The notes beneath the pieces are model-generated. The model saw only the letters and a list, made by a program, of their open reading frames with translations. It did not search any database and was not told where the DNA came from. From assembly GCA_015234045.1 (NCBI GenBank), contig JADFWU010000002.1, positions 62,001 through 126,000 of the forward strand: a stretch of DNA of 64,000 bases, in the 5' to 3' direction. Shown here piece after piece: positions 16,935 to 26,112 of the stretch (position 1 is the stretch's first letter; the number at the start of each line of letters is the position of its first letter). Source of the DNA: Magnetococcales bacterium (GTDB taxonomy: Bacteria; Pseudomonadota; Magnetococcia; Magnetococcales; JADFWU01). The translations under genes and the position numbers were made by a program.

Positions 16935-19589
16935 CTAGTCAGCTAATATCTGCAAGCGCCGTTCCAATACTTCCAGCATTTTCCAATGCACGATCGGAAT
17001 TTCCAAAAGATCAGTTAAACTCAAGCGGTAGAGTTTCGTTTCTTCAGTGGTGATGTAATTCAAAGGGACAGGCGCGTCAAGAAGATAGGTGTGCTCGCCA
17101 ACGAATCCACCGCTGCGGATTTTTTCAAAATGCCACGCATTGCCTTTTCTCAAACTGACCTCACCTCTGATCACCATCCATAATTGACGCCGATTCATGG
17201 GGAGTTCTTTGTTGGCTGGCATGGAAACATGTTCCAAGGAGCGTGCCACACGACCCAATGAGGAAAAAGTGGTTTTCTCACCGAACAGCCATGTTTTGCT
17301 CAAGAAGCGAATACGGTCCATAATCGCTTTCATATCTTCCAACAGTCCGTTGGACTTTAGAAAGCTGTGCAACATGGACGTTGAAATGCAGAGTACACAG
17401 CAGTGTGAAACAGCGCGATAAACGCCGGCATTATCCGAGGCATCACCAAAAATCGATTCCGCACCGATCAGAGAACCAAATGAAAGTTGATGGTGAATGT
17501 TTGCTTCTGAGTCCAGATAGTTGACTGTGCCGGAGATGACCATATCCGAGCGGTCGTTGTCTTCACCAGAGCGATGGATAATAGAGCCTGCGTTGTGGGC
17601 CTTGATGGGACAGTTAACCAACATGCGAATATCTTCTGCACGTGCTTCAGGCATGAACTCCTGAATATATTCAAACGCCTGTTGACGTTGGAAATCATGA
17701 CGGCCTGGAATGAATACATCCAGGGCACCAAATGTCGCTTCGGAACCAATTTCCATCTCAGCGGGTGTTAGGGAACGGTCAAGATGGGCCAGGATCATTC
17801 GATCAGAGGGGTCATCACGAAAATCTTCCGCCATGCCATGGATCATGCCGCCGCCGACATCCAATTTTTTCAGTTGAACAGGTTGTAGATAGTCTGTTTT
17901 GACTTGATCAATGAATGATTGAGGAATATCAGCAGGGCCATCACCAGCCATGTTGTCCAAAACAGAAAAGGATGTTAGATCAGACCAGTGTGCGTAGGTT
18001 TTATAGCCATCGGCATCACGGGCGCGAAATAGTAGGATATTGTTCTCGACCGGATGAGGTGAGTATAACGGTTTCACTTCCAAGCCATCACAGTTATTCC
18101 AGACATTGAAGTCCAAGTCCTGAATATCAAAGAACTGGCTGAATTTTTCTTCCGGCAGAGACATCAGAGCGGAAAATTTCTTAGCCACTGAGTGGCGTAC
18201 CATGGGTGTTGCATAATACTTCAATCGTCGGTCCGAGTGGATCAGAGCGGGAATACCAGCAAAATGATCATCGTGACCATGGGTATGAAAAACGCCATCC
18301 ACTTCACTGACATCAATACCCAAGGCATTGAGGGTATAGAGAATGCCTGGTCCTGCATCAATCAGGAAAATACGGCCCTGAAACATCAAAACACTGCCCA
18401 TGCTTGGCCGGTTGATATCCCATCCATCTCCTTCACCACTATGTAATACAGCAAAGTATTCACGCCGGAGACGATGGAATCCAAGCGGGTAGGGCGACGG
18501 ATAGGCGACACCAGCTGGTAGATTCAGATTAATATCTGAATGTTTATCACGATAAGAAATGCGGAAATTGTTAAAGCCGGTTCGACGCACATATACGCCG
18601 TTTCTGATTTCAGTATCTTGTTCAGTCACAATCAATGTATCAAGCAAATCTGTCGAAGGACGGATTGATCCAAATGCGAATTTCAGCTTGATTTTCATGT
18701 AGAGTTCAGCGGTTTGCTCATCGATACCACTGGCAATGATCTCTTCTTTGCTTTTAAGGCCGTAATTGCCTCTGAAAATATATTCCAACTGCGATTCAAC
18801 TTGTGCAGAGGAGCCCATAATCAATGGTTTGATACCGGTATTGTTCGGATGACCAGGAATGATCATGCCTTGTCGATAGAGCATTTGGAGTACGGGAAAT
18901 TCAGCCAGATTGCTGAAGCCACCATTTTGAACCAGCACATCGGAAAGTAAAATGACATTCGGGCCATTTTCATAGGTCATATCACCAGTGGTTACTTTGC
19001 TGATATACCCCTGTTTCATAAGGTGTTTAACGACTTCCGCCGGGCATCCACCCAAGATATAAAGACCAGCCTCAGGGATTTTTATCCAAAAAACACCAGG
19101 CGCAACTTTTATAGTCAGCAGGTTGCCCATGGTTTGACGAAGTGTTTTTTTGGTTTTTTCTAATTGGCTGGTGCGCTCCTGCACTTGTAATTCCAAGGCG
19201 CGTTTCTGATTTGACAGGGCCAGATGGTGTTTGATGCGTGCATTTAGAATTGGTGGGCCAACTGGTTTGGTAATAAAATCGACAGCTCCAGTGGTAAAAA
19301 CTTGGGACTCAATTTGATAACTGCTTTTTCCGGTGATGAAAATAACCGGAATGTTTCGAGTTTTCCTGTTTTCTTTCAGTCGTTTACATACATCAAAACC
19401 GTCCATGTCAGGCATGATTATGTCCAATAAGATCAGGTCAGGTTGTGGCTCCATCGCCGCCTGTTCCAATGCTTGGATACCGGTCAATGCGGTTTTAGTG
19501 TGGTAATTATCAGAGAGCAGACCAGAGAGAATATCAATATTGGTCGGCTCATCATCAACGATAAGAATACGGCCTTGTTTCTTATCCAC
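16935..19589 (-). CDS. Receiver / metallo-beta-lactamase / tandem cNMP-binding signalling protein
   Basis: An 884-residue protein from a GTG at 19589; the frame stays open to 19661, but that start falls in a repeat with no ribosome site. The receiver domain (about 9-125: ILIVDDEPTN, phosphoacceptor Asp in DLILLDIIMPD, FITKP) is followed by a coiled-coil linker (LQVQERTSQLEKTKKTL). A ~250-residue region of unknown fold follows, then a metallo-beta-lactamase domain with HTHGHDDH near residue 435. Two cyclic-nucleotide-binding-like regions sit at the C-terminus (about 665-760 and 775-884). The MBL motif is intact, so a hydrolase acting on a phosphodiester or thioester is possible; the substrate is unknown. 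It is divergent from a receiver/HD-GYP gene. Confidence 0.8.
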   Translation of the reverse strand: MDKKQGRILIVDDEPTNIDILSGLLSDNYHTKTALTGIQALEQAAMEPQPDLILLDIIMPDMDGFDVCKRLKENRKTRNIPVIFITGKSSYQIESQVFTTGAVDFITKPVGPPILNARIKHHLALSNQKRALELQVQERTSQLEKTKKTLRQTMGNLLTIKVAPGVFWIKIPEAGLYILGGCPAEVVKHLMKQGYISKVTTGDMTYENGPNVILLSDVLVQNGGFSNLAEFPVLQMLYRQGMIIPGHPNNTGIKPLIMGSSAQVESQLEYIFRGNYGLKSKEEIIASGIDEQTAELYMKIKLKFAFGSIRPSTDLLDTLIVTEQDTEIRNGVYVRRTGFNNFRISYRDKHSDINLNLPAGVAYPSPYPLGFHRLRREYFAVLHSGEGDGWDINRPSMGSVLMFQGRIFLIDAGPGILYTLNALGIDVSEVDGVFHTHGHDDHFAGIPALIHSDRRLKYYATPMVRHSVAKKFSALMSLPEEKFSQFFDIQDLDFNVWNNCDGLEVKPLYSPHPVENNILLFRARDADGYKTYAHWSDLTSFSVLDNMAGDGPADIPQSFIDQVKTDYLQPVQLKKLDVGGGMIHGMAEDFRDDPSDRMILAHLDRSLTPAEMEIGSEATFGALDVFIPGRHDFQRQQAFEYIQEFMPEARAEDIRMLVNCPIKAHNAGSIIHRSGEDNDRSDMVISGTVNYLDSEANIHHQLSFGSLIGAESIFGDASDNAGVYRAVSHCCVLCISTSMLHSFLKSNGLLEDMKAIMDRIRFLSKTWLFGEKTTFSSLGRVARSLEHVSMPANKELPMNRRQLWMVIRGEVSLRKGNAWHFEKIRSGGFVGEHTYLLDAPVPLNYITTEETKLYRLSLTDLLEIPIVHWKMLEVLERRLQILAD

Positions 19590-19638
19590 AGTCTCACACT
19601 CTGAAAAAAAGGTTGATAAATAATTTCTACATAGGAGA

Positions 19639-19738
19639 GAGTCAGTTACCAGGTGAAACACGCATCAGAGGGCGTAGCTGTCATGCCCGTTTTTGCGGGA
19701 ATGATGGCAATCAAAATTCATTCAACTGGGTAACTCCT
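19639..19738 (+). repeat. MITE-like repeat R2, copy A
   Basis: About 100 bp. The left end AGTTACCAGGTGAA is the inverted complement of the right end TTCAACTGGGTAACTCCT. The interior holds CATGCCCGTTTTTGCGGGAATG, a small hairpin of the common CCCG..CGGG type. Closely similar to copy B. Confidence 0.75.
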
Positions 19739-19782
19739 GCTACAGACAGAACAGAGTAACATCTTCTCGGAAGAAAATCATG

Positions 19783-19887
19783 AGGAGTTGCGTAATTTCG
19801 GGTTGAAACAGGCATCAAAGCGTGTAACGTCATTTCCGCTTTTGCGGGAATGGTGGCAATTAAAATTCATTCAACAGCATAACGCCT
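19783..19887 (+). repeat. MITE-like repeat R2, copy B
   Basis: About 105 bp. Shares GAAACAGGCATCAAAGCGTGTA, the TTTGCGGGAATG.TGGCAAT hairpin region and AAAATTCATTCAAC with copy A. The right end ACAGCATAACGCCT is the inverted complement of the left end of copy C (AGGCGTTACGCAGT), defining terminal inverted repeats of roughly 14 bp. Confidence 0.75.
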
Positions 19888-20069
19888 GATCCTGTGCATT
19901 TCTAATCTTACATGAACCAAATAAAGGGTCCATTTTCCCGCTTGTCAATTTCTGTTAATCTGTAGAAAAATAGGCGTAATTTTGCTTGTAATTAGTACTG
20001 TCTCAGAAAATAAAAGCCAATACAGATGGTTAAATGGAATACAGATCATCTGAGATTGAGGAATGTGAA

Positions 20070-21185
20070 ATGGATTTGGAAGCACGAATTCTTCAGGCGA
20101 AAATTCTGATCATCGATGATCAGAGAGTCAATGTTAAATTGTTGGAAAAACTGCTGATTCGTTCCGGATATACCAGTGTATATGCCACGACAGATCCGCA
20201 GGAAGGGGTCGGCATTTATACACAGGAACAGATAGATCTGGTTCTGCTTGATATTCGTATGCCGGTGATGGATGGTTTCCAGGTTATGGTTCGGTTAAAA
20301 GAAATTGAAGGGAATGGTGGCTTTGCGCCCATATTGGTCTTGACAGCTCAAACCGACCGGGAAACCCGAATGCGTGCCCTTTCAGAAGGTGCGCGGGATT
20401 TTATTACCAAACCTTTTGATCAGGCTGAAGTACTCTCCAGGATTCGAAATCTGGTGGAGGTGCGTATTCTGCATCGTGAGGTGCAGGAGAATAATCAACG
20501 CCTGGAAAAAGCAGTTCAGGAGCGTACCAACGCGCTGCAACGTATCCGAATGGACTTGATCCGACGCTTAGGACATGCCGCCGAGTTTCGGGACAATGAT
20601 ACCGGTCTGCATATTCTGCGCGTGAGTCATTATGCGAAATGTATTGCGTGTTCCATGGGATTGAATGAATCTCGTTGCCAGCGGTTATTTTTGGCTACGC
20701 CCATGCATGATGTTGGCAAATTGGCCATACCGGATAACGTACTGCTCAAGCCTGCCAAACTGAATAATGATGAATGGGTCGTCATGCAGGATCATGCCAC
20801 CATCGGCGCTACGATTTTGTCTGGTGATGATTATGACTATCCTCTGTTGGAGATGGCGCGTACCATCGCCCAAACGCATCATGAACGTTGGGATGGAACT
20901 GGTTATCCTGATGGTCTCAAGGGAGAGGATATTCCTCTCGAAGGGCGTATCGTTGCAGTAGCGGATGTGTTTGATGCGCTGATCTCGGAAAGGCCCTATA
21001 AACAGGCTTGGACAACAGATCTGGCGGTTGAAGAAATTCAACAGATGTCTGAAACTCATTTTGACCCTGAGGTCGTAAAACATTTTTTGATTTGCTTGCC
21101 TGAAATTATGAAGGTATTGAATGCGTTCTCAGAGAGTGATGGTTCGGCAGAAAGCAGCGAAATCGGCTTGGTTGAAAACGGATAA
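20070..21185 (+). CDS. Response regulator with HD-GYP domain (c-di-GMP phosphodiesterase, RpfG-like)
   Basis: A 371-residue two-domain regulator. The receiver (about 12-125) shows LIIDDQRVN, the phosphoacceptor in LVLLDIRMPVMDGF and FITKPFD. A short coiled coil (NQRLEKAVQERTNALQ) joins it to an HD-GYP domain with MHDVGKLAIPD (HD near 213-214), HHERWDGTGYPDGL and VAVADVFDAL. All key HD-GYP residues look intact, so hydrolysis of cyclic di-GMP is likely, gated by phosphorylation. The ATG at 20070 has TGAGGA upstream; an earlier ATG at 20034 is weaker. The hybrid kinase 150 bp downstream is the obvious candidate partner. Confidence 0.88.
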   Translation: MDLEARILQAKILIIDDQRVNVKLLEKLLIRSGYTSVYATTDPQEGVGIYTQEQIDLVLLDIRMPVMDGFQVMVRLKEIEGNGGFAPILVLTAQTDRETRMRALSEGARDFITKPFDQAEVLSRIRNLVEVRILHREVQENNQRLEKAVQERTNALQRIRMDLIRRLGHAAEFRDNDTGLHILRVSHYAKCIACSMGLNESRCQRLFLATPMHDVGKLAIPDNVLLKPAKLNNDEWVVMQDHATIGATILSGDDYDYPLLEMARTIAQTHHERWDGTGYPDGLKGEDIPLEGRIVAVADVFDALISERPYKQAWTTDLAVEEIQQMSETHFDPEVVKHFLICLPEIMKVLNAFSESDGSAESSEIGLVENG

Positions 21186-21230
21186 TGTGTTTCAGTGTGC
21201 GCTTGCAGTGAACTGTTTTCAATGTCACTT

Positions 21231-21276
21231 AGGCGTTACGCAGTGGCCGGTTGAAACGGGCATCAAAGCGTGTACC
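21231..21276 (+). repeat. MITE-like repeat R2, copy C (left end only)
   Basis: AGGCGTTACGCAGTGGCCGG followed by TTGAAACGGGCATCAAAGCGTGTA matches the left half of copy B, after which similarity stops. A truncated or internally deleted element between the HD-GYP gene and the hybrid kinase gene. Confidence 0.65.
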
Positions 21277-21334
21277 TCCTAGTCACTGTCAAAAGGGAGA
21301 GCGATTCTTTCCCGGCTATGTAAATAGATGGAAT

Positions 21335-24300
21335 ATGATGTCATCCCTACCTTTTGAACAACGGTTTCAGCGATTACGCTCTCTCTTTTTAGAGAAATTG
21401 CCTGCTAAATTGGCAAGCATGGACCGATGGATTGATGATCTGTCTGATACCGATACACCGTTACCTGTTCTCAATGCGCTTTATCTTCAGTTGCATGGTC
21501 TTGTTGGTACGGCAGCTACTTTTGATTTTGCACCTCTGAGCGATCAGTCTCGCAATATAGCTGCGGCATTGGGTGGGCTTCTGGAAAGTAAGAGAGAACC
21601 AACATCCGAAGCGGTTGCAGATCTGTTGGCGCTGTTAGAAGCGTTTCGGAGGCAGGCTAAAGCTTTTGTTAATGATCAAGCCGCTGTTGGTCCAGACTCA
21701 ATACTAATCACGCCGGCAACAAACTATCCCTTAGAAAAACAGGCCGTTGTTTACTCAAAAGACACCCAGTTTCTCAATCGACTTCAAGGAGAGTTGAAAG
21801 ACCGGGGCTTTTCGATGAAACAGGTGGATAGCCTGACTGAACTGCGGTCGCTATTGCGTCAAGGGCAGCCGGGTGGTGTTGTTCTGGATATGGATGATAT
21901 TCTGGACTCGGTTGATGAGCCAGTGGCCGTGCCGGGTCAGAGTCTGTTTCTTGATCCGGTTCCGGTGGTGGCGATCTCGTCGGACGAGGATGTGGATAGT
22001 CGATTACGGGCAGCACGGTTGGGCTCAACCCATTTTCTAGCCAAGCCCATTAATTTATTTGAGATCGTCAAATATATGAGTCCATGGCGGCGGCGTCGCA
22101 TGGGTAAGCCTTATCGTATCTTGGTGGTGGATGATGATGAGATTCTCACTGAACTTTATGATCTGATTCTCGATGAAGCAGGACTTCAAGTTGAAACACT
22201 TAACCAGCCGATGTTATTGCTTGAAAAGCTGGAAGTCTTTCAACCGGAATTGCTGGTTTTAGATCTTCATATGGGCGAATGTAATGGCATAGAGTTAGCG
22301 AAAGTGATTCGCCAATATCGACGCTTTGCCAATCTGCCTATTTTGTTTCTTTCCGCCTCTCAAAATCTGGGCTGGAAGCTGTCTGACAATAATCTGTTTC
22401 ATGAAGACCATCTGATCAAACCGGTCCGTCCGTCCGTATTGGTTCAGGCCGTGATCAAGCGGGTGAAGCGTACCCGTTCTAAAGATCGTGTTAATGATCA
22501 TCTGCGTTCAGTATTGCGTGAGTTGGAAAATACGCAGTTTGCCATGAACCGACACGCGATTGTCAGTATCACTGATGTGGATGGTCGGATCACCTATGTT
22601 AATGATAAGTTCTGTACAATCAGTGGGTTTCAGCAAAATGAATTGATCGGACAAAACCATAGTCTGGTTAAATCGGACTATCATCCGGTCTCATTCTATG
22701 AGGGTATGTGGCGTACCATCACCCAAGGTAAAGTGTGGCATGGTCAGGTAAAGAATAAACACAAAAACGGCCAACCCTATTGGGTAGCTGCCACTATTAT
22801 TCCATTCCTGGATGCACGTGGAAAGCCGTATGAATATGTCTCTATTCGAACGGATATCACCCAACAGAAGGATGCTGAGGATAAAACACGGAGTATGGCG
22901 CTGTTTGCTGAGATGAATCCAGCGCCAGTGTTACGTATCAACAGTGATGGCTGTGTGTTGGAGGCAAATCCAGCCGCAGCAACGGTGTTGGGTGTTAAAC
23001 CCGGTCAAATGGATCGGCTGGCTGATCTGATTGATGGTGCGGATGATATTGATATTGCGTCATGTATTGCCACAAATGACCAGATCATCATCAGCCCGCG
23101 TATTGGTGATCGCTATTATCATATCTCTATTCAAGGCGTGGCAGATCTTCAGGTGGGCCATGTTTATGGCACGGACATTACCGAACAGAAGCTGGCAGAA
23201 GTGGAAATGCGTCTGGCAAAAGAGGCGGCAGAAAAAGCGAACCGGGCCAAGTCGGAGTTTCTTTCCGGTATGAGTCATGAGTTACGAACGCCCATGAATG
23301 CGGTGTTGGGTTTTTCACAACTGTTGGAGTCCGATCCTGTTGAACCGCTGACAGAAGGTCAGTTGGACAGTGTAAAGGAAATTATCAAAGCTGGACAGCA
23401 TCTCCTTGAATTAATAAATGAAGTACTTGATCTAGCTAAGGTGGAATCCGGCAAGCTGCAACTCGATTTGGAAGCTGTTGCATTGCGTGATGTCATGGAT
23501 GAATCCTTCACCTTGATTAAAACATTGGCACAGGAGCGGAATATCACCATCGTGCCGCACAGGCAGTGTGATGAATTTGTTGTTCAAGCGGATCGAACCC
23601 GTTTGAAACAGATTCTGCTGAATCTATTATCCAATGCGATCAAATATAATCAAAATGGTGGCAAGATCAGCTTCCTTTGTGAGTCAATGGGTGAACAGCG
23701 GTTACGCATTGGTATTTCAGATACCGGAATCGGTATCGGGCCTGATGAACTGAAAACCGTTTTTGAACCTTTTAATCGCCTTGGTGCCGAGCACTCTGGT
23801 GTTGAAGGAACGGGTATTGGTCTGGTCATTACCAAACGCCTTGTTGAACATATGGGCGGGTCGGTGTCTGTGGAGAGCGCAGTTGGTAAAGGCACCACAT
23901 TTTGGGTAGAGTTGGAGGTGTTAGCGCGTATCGTTGACGAGCAGGCTGATACAGAGGTTTCTCAATCTGTTGATGTCAATAACTATTCAAAACAAAAACA
24001 GAGCTATACCTTGTTACATGTAGAAGATACTCCAGCAAACTTGAAACTGATTGAACATATGGTTCGTCGGCGTTCTGATATCCGATTAATCAGTGCGTTA
24101 GATGGTGAACTGGGCCTACAACTGGCGCGCAGTGAAAAACCGGATATGATTTTATTGGATATCAATTTACCCGGTATGAATGGGTATGAGGTGTTGAAGG
24201 TATTAAAGTCTCAGAGTGAAACAGCCCATATTCCTGTAATGGCGGTGAGTGCAAATGCCATGCAAGAGGATGTAGAGGCAGGTATTGATGCGGGATTTGT

Positions 24301-24388
24301 CCATTATCTTGTCAAACCGGTTCAGTTTATTGATTTTATAGAGTCTATTGATTCGGTGATTGATTTGTTGAAGCAAGAAGTGTCCTGA
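21335..24388 (+). CDS. Hybrid sensor histidine kinase (HPt-REC-REC-PAS-PAS-HisKA-HATPase-REC)
   Basis: A 1017-residue soluble-looking kinase; no membrane spans are seen. In order: an N-terminal HPt-like helical region with LHGLVGTAATFD (His near 54); a degenerate receiver (about 137-247) whose acidic pocket is poorly kept; a second receiver (about 261-380, RILVVDDDE, LLVLDLHMG); two PAS domains (about 410-630); HisKA with SHELRTPMN (His near 648); HATPase (NLLSNAIKYNQNGG, DTGIGIG, GTGIGLVITKRLVE); and a C-terminal receiver (about 890-1010, MILLDINLPGMNGYEV). The ATG at 21335 was chosen because the frame further upstream runs into repeat R2. It ends 1 bp before a site-2 protease gene. Confidence 0.85.
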   Translation: MMSSLPFEQRFQRLRSLFLEKLPAKLASMDRWIDDLSDTDTPLPVLNALYLQLHGLVGTAATFDFAPLSDQSRNIAAALGGLLESKREPTSEAVADLLALLEAFRRQAKAFVNDQAAVGPDSILITPATNYPLEKQAVVYSKDTQFLNRLQGELKDRGFSMKQVDSLTELRSLLRQGQPGGVVLDMDDILDSVDEPVAVPGQSLFLDPVPVVAISSDEDVDSRLRAARLGSTHFLAKPINLFEIVKYMSPWRRRRMGKPYRILVVDDDEILTELYDLILDEAGLQVETLNQPMLLLEKLEVFQPELLVLDLHMGECNGIELAKVIRQYRRFANLPILFLSASQNLGWKLSDNNLFHEDHLIKPVRPSVLVQAVIKRVKRTRSKDRVNDHLRSVLRELENTQFAMNRHAIVSITDVDGRITYVNDKFCTISGFQQNELIGQNHSLVKSDYHPVSFYEGMWRTITQGKVWHGQVKNKHKNGQPYWVAATIIPFLDARGKPYEYVSIRTDITQQKDAEDKTRSMALFAEMNPAPVLRINSDGCVLEANPAAATVLGVKPGQMDRLADLIDGADDIDIASCIATNDQIIISPRIGDRYYHISIQGVADLQVGHVYGTDITEQKLAEVEMRLAKEAAEKANRAKSEFLSGMSHELRTPMNAVLGFSQLLESDPVEPLTEGQLDSVKEIIKAGQHLLELINEVLDLAKVESGKLQLDLEAVALRDVMDESFTLIKTLAQERNITIVPHRQCDEFVVQADRTRLKQILLNLLSNAIKYNQNGGKISFLCESMGEQRLRIGISDTGIGIGPDELKTVFEPFNRLGAEHSGVEGTGIGLVITKRLVEHMGGSVSVESAVGKGTTFWVELEVLARIVDEQADTEVSQSVDVNNYSKQKQSYTLLHVEDTPANLKLIEHMVRRRSDIRLISALDGELGLQLARSEKPDMILLDINLPGMNGYEVLKVLKSQSETAHIPVMAVSANAMQEDVEAGIDAGFVHYLVKPVQFIDFIESIDSVIDLLKQEVS

Positions 24389-24389
24389 T

Positions 24390-25067
24390 ATGACTGATAT
24401 TGATTATTCCATTATTGTTAAAATAATCACCTGGGCACCGGGTGTGATCTTTGCCATTACATTACATGAATGGGCTCATGGCTTTATGGCACACCGATTT
24501 GGTGATCCAACGCCGCGTGTGATGGGTCGGTTGACTCTCAATCCGCTGCCGCATATTGATCTGGTTTGGACGATCCTCATTCCTGGATTGATGCTGGTTA
24601 CCTCTTTGTTGACCACTGGTCAGCCCTTTGTGTTTGGTGGTGCCAAGCCGGTTCCGGTGAATCCGCGTAATTTTCGTGGCGCGCCACGTATGGCGATGTT
24701 TTGGGTTGCTGCTGCTGGGCCAATGATGAATCTGATTTTGGCATCACTGTGTGCCTTGAGCTTCCATATTATTGTTTTTCTGCCTGATTATTTTTATGAA
24801 CCGATTGGCCATATGCTCATTGCCGCAATTCAGATGAATGTGTTGTTGGCCGTTTTCAATCTTTTCCCTTTGCCACCGCTGGACGGTGGTCGAATGGCTG
24901 TTGCCGTAGCAAGACCGCCGGTTGATCGGTGGTTAAGCTATCTGGAGCCGTTGGGATTGCCCATCATCATGGTGTTGGCTTTTTCCGGCGGGCTTGGCAA
25001 GGTAATCTTTCCCATCCTTGTGATGTTTAATATGTTTTTTCTGGAAATGGCCGGACTTTTTGTCTGA
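24390..25067 (+). CDS. Site-2 protease family (M50) membrane metalloprotease
   Basis: A 225-residue membrane protein with the zinc motif HEWAH (residues 26-30) in the first span and NLFPLPPLDGGRM further on, which supplies the third zinc ligand. This is the compact S2P type without PDZ or CBS domains, annotated as YwhC/Rv2869-like in other genomes. Substrates are not known. Its ATG is 1 bp after the kinase stop, so translation is probably coupled. trpS follows 13 bp after its stop, as part of a rightward run with rluB and mutL. Confidence 0.85.
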   Translation: MTDIDYSIIVKIITWAPGVIFAITLHEWAHGFMAHRFGDPTPRVMGRLTLNPLPHIDLVWTILIPGLMLVTSLLTTGQPFVFGGAKPVPVNPRNFRGAPRMAMFWVAAAGPMMNLILASLCALSFHIIVFLPDYFYEPIGHMLIAAIQMNVLLAVFNLFPLPPLDGGRMAVAVARPPVDRWLSYLEPLGLPIIMVLAFSGGLGKVIFPILVMFNMFFLEMAGLFV

Positions 25068-25080
25068 TAGGAGTCGTGTA

Positions 25081-26109
25081 GTGACCGAGAACACCCCCTC
25101 TCTTCCCGTTGTACTCAGTGCAGCACAGCCCACAGGTGCGTTGACTCTGGGAAACTACCTGGGCGCTTTGCGTAACTGGGTTACCATGCAGGATGATCAT
25201 GATTGCTTGTTTTGTGTGGTGGATTTACATGCTCTGACTGTCCGACAAGATCCCAAGGTGCTCAATGATCGCATCTTTGATCTGGCGGCGGTTTATCTGG
25301 CTTGTGGCATTGATCCTGAAAAGAGTGATGTATTTATCCAAAGCCATGTTCCCGCCCATTCTGAACTGAGTTGGTTGTTGAATACCTTTACTCAAATGGG
25401 CGAGCTGGAACGCATGACGCAGTTTAAGGATAAATCCAAGCGTCACAAGAACAATATCAACGCGGGTCTGTTTACCTATCCGGTTCTGATGGCGGCGGAT
25501 ATTCTGCTCTATGGCACCAATCGTGTGCCGGTTGGTGAGGATCAAAAACAGCACCTTGAATTGGCACGGGATATTGCATCACGGTTCAATAATCTCCATG
25601 GTCCGGTTTTTAACGTGCCAGAACCAATGATCGCCAAAGGTGGCGCACGGGTGAAGGATCTGCAAGATCCAGCAAAGAAAATGTCTAAAAGTGCTGAATC
25701 CGATCTGGCTAAGATCATGTTGACCGATCCGGCTAAACTCATTTTGAAGAAGTTTAAAAAGGCCGTTACAGATAGTGAAGGTGTGATTCGATATGATGAA
25801 CAGAATCAACCTGGTGTCGCTAACTTATTAAACATTTGGTACACCACACTTGGCAAGACTCAGGAAGAGGCGTTAGACCATTTCAGCCATAACATGTATG
25901 GCAAACTCAAAGTAGAGACGGCTGAGGCAGTCATTGAGATGATGACACCGTTCCAGGAGCGTTTCCAGGCGTTGCAGAATGATCGACCCTACCTGGAACA
26001 GGTGTTGGCAAAAGGGGCTCAAAAAGCGCGTGCGCGTGCCGAAATAGTTATGAAAAAAGTGCAGAGTGCTTTGGGCCTACCCTTGGATCAGAATCGGTTT
26101 GGACAATAA
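25081..26109 (+). CDS. trpS: Tryptophanyl-tRNA synthetase
   Basis: A 342-residue class I synthetase. The HIGH-like motif appears in AAQPTGALTLGNYLGAL and the KMSKS loop in DPAKKMSKSAESD. GTG at 25081 was chosen because AGGAG sits at 25069-25073, 7 nt upstream; an in-frame TTG at 25060 lies inside the upstream protease gene. Length is normal for the bacterial enzyme. The rluB start follows its stop by 3 bp. Confidence 0.95.
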   Translation: MTENTPSLPVVLSAAQPTGALTLGNYLGALRNWVTMQDDHDCLFCVVDLHALTVRQDPKVLNDRIFDLAAVYLACGIDPEKSDVFIQSHVPAHSELSWLLNTFTQMGELERMTQFKDKSKRHKNNINAGLFTYPVLMAADILLYGTNRVPVGEDQKQHLELARDIASRFNNLHGPVFNVPEPMIAKGGARVKDLQDPAKKMSKSAESDLAKIMLTDPAKLILKKFKKAVTDSEGVIRYDEQNQPGVANLLNIWYTTLGKTQEEALDHFSHNMYGKLKVETAEAVIEMMTPFQERFQALQNDRPYLEQVLAKGAQKARARAEIVMKKVQSALGLPLDQNRFGQ

Positions 26110-26112
26110 TCA

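Larger units (their letters stand above)
19590..20069. other. 480-bp divergent spacer holding two MITE-like repeats
   Basis: Lies between the receiver-MBL gene (leftward) and the HD-GYP gene (rightward). Most of it is taken by two R2 repeats (19639-19738 and 19783-19887). The 150 bp nearest the HD-GYP gene are A+T-rich and could carry its promoter. I see no coding potential. Confidence 0.6.
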
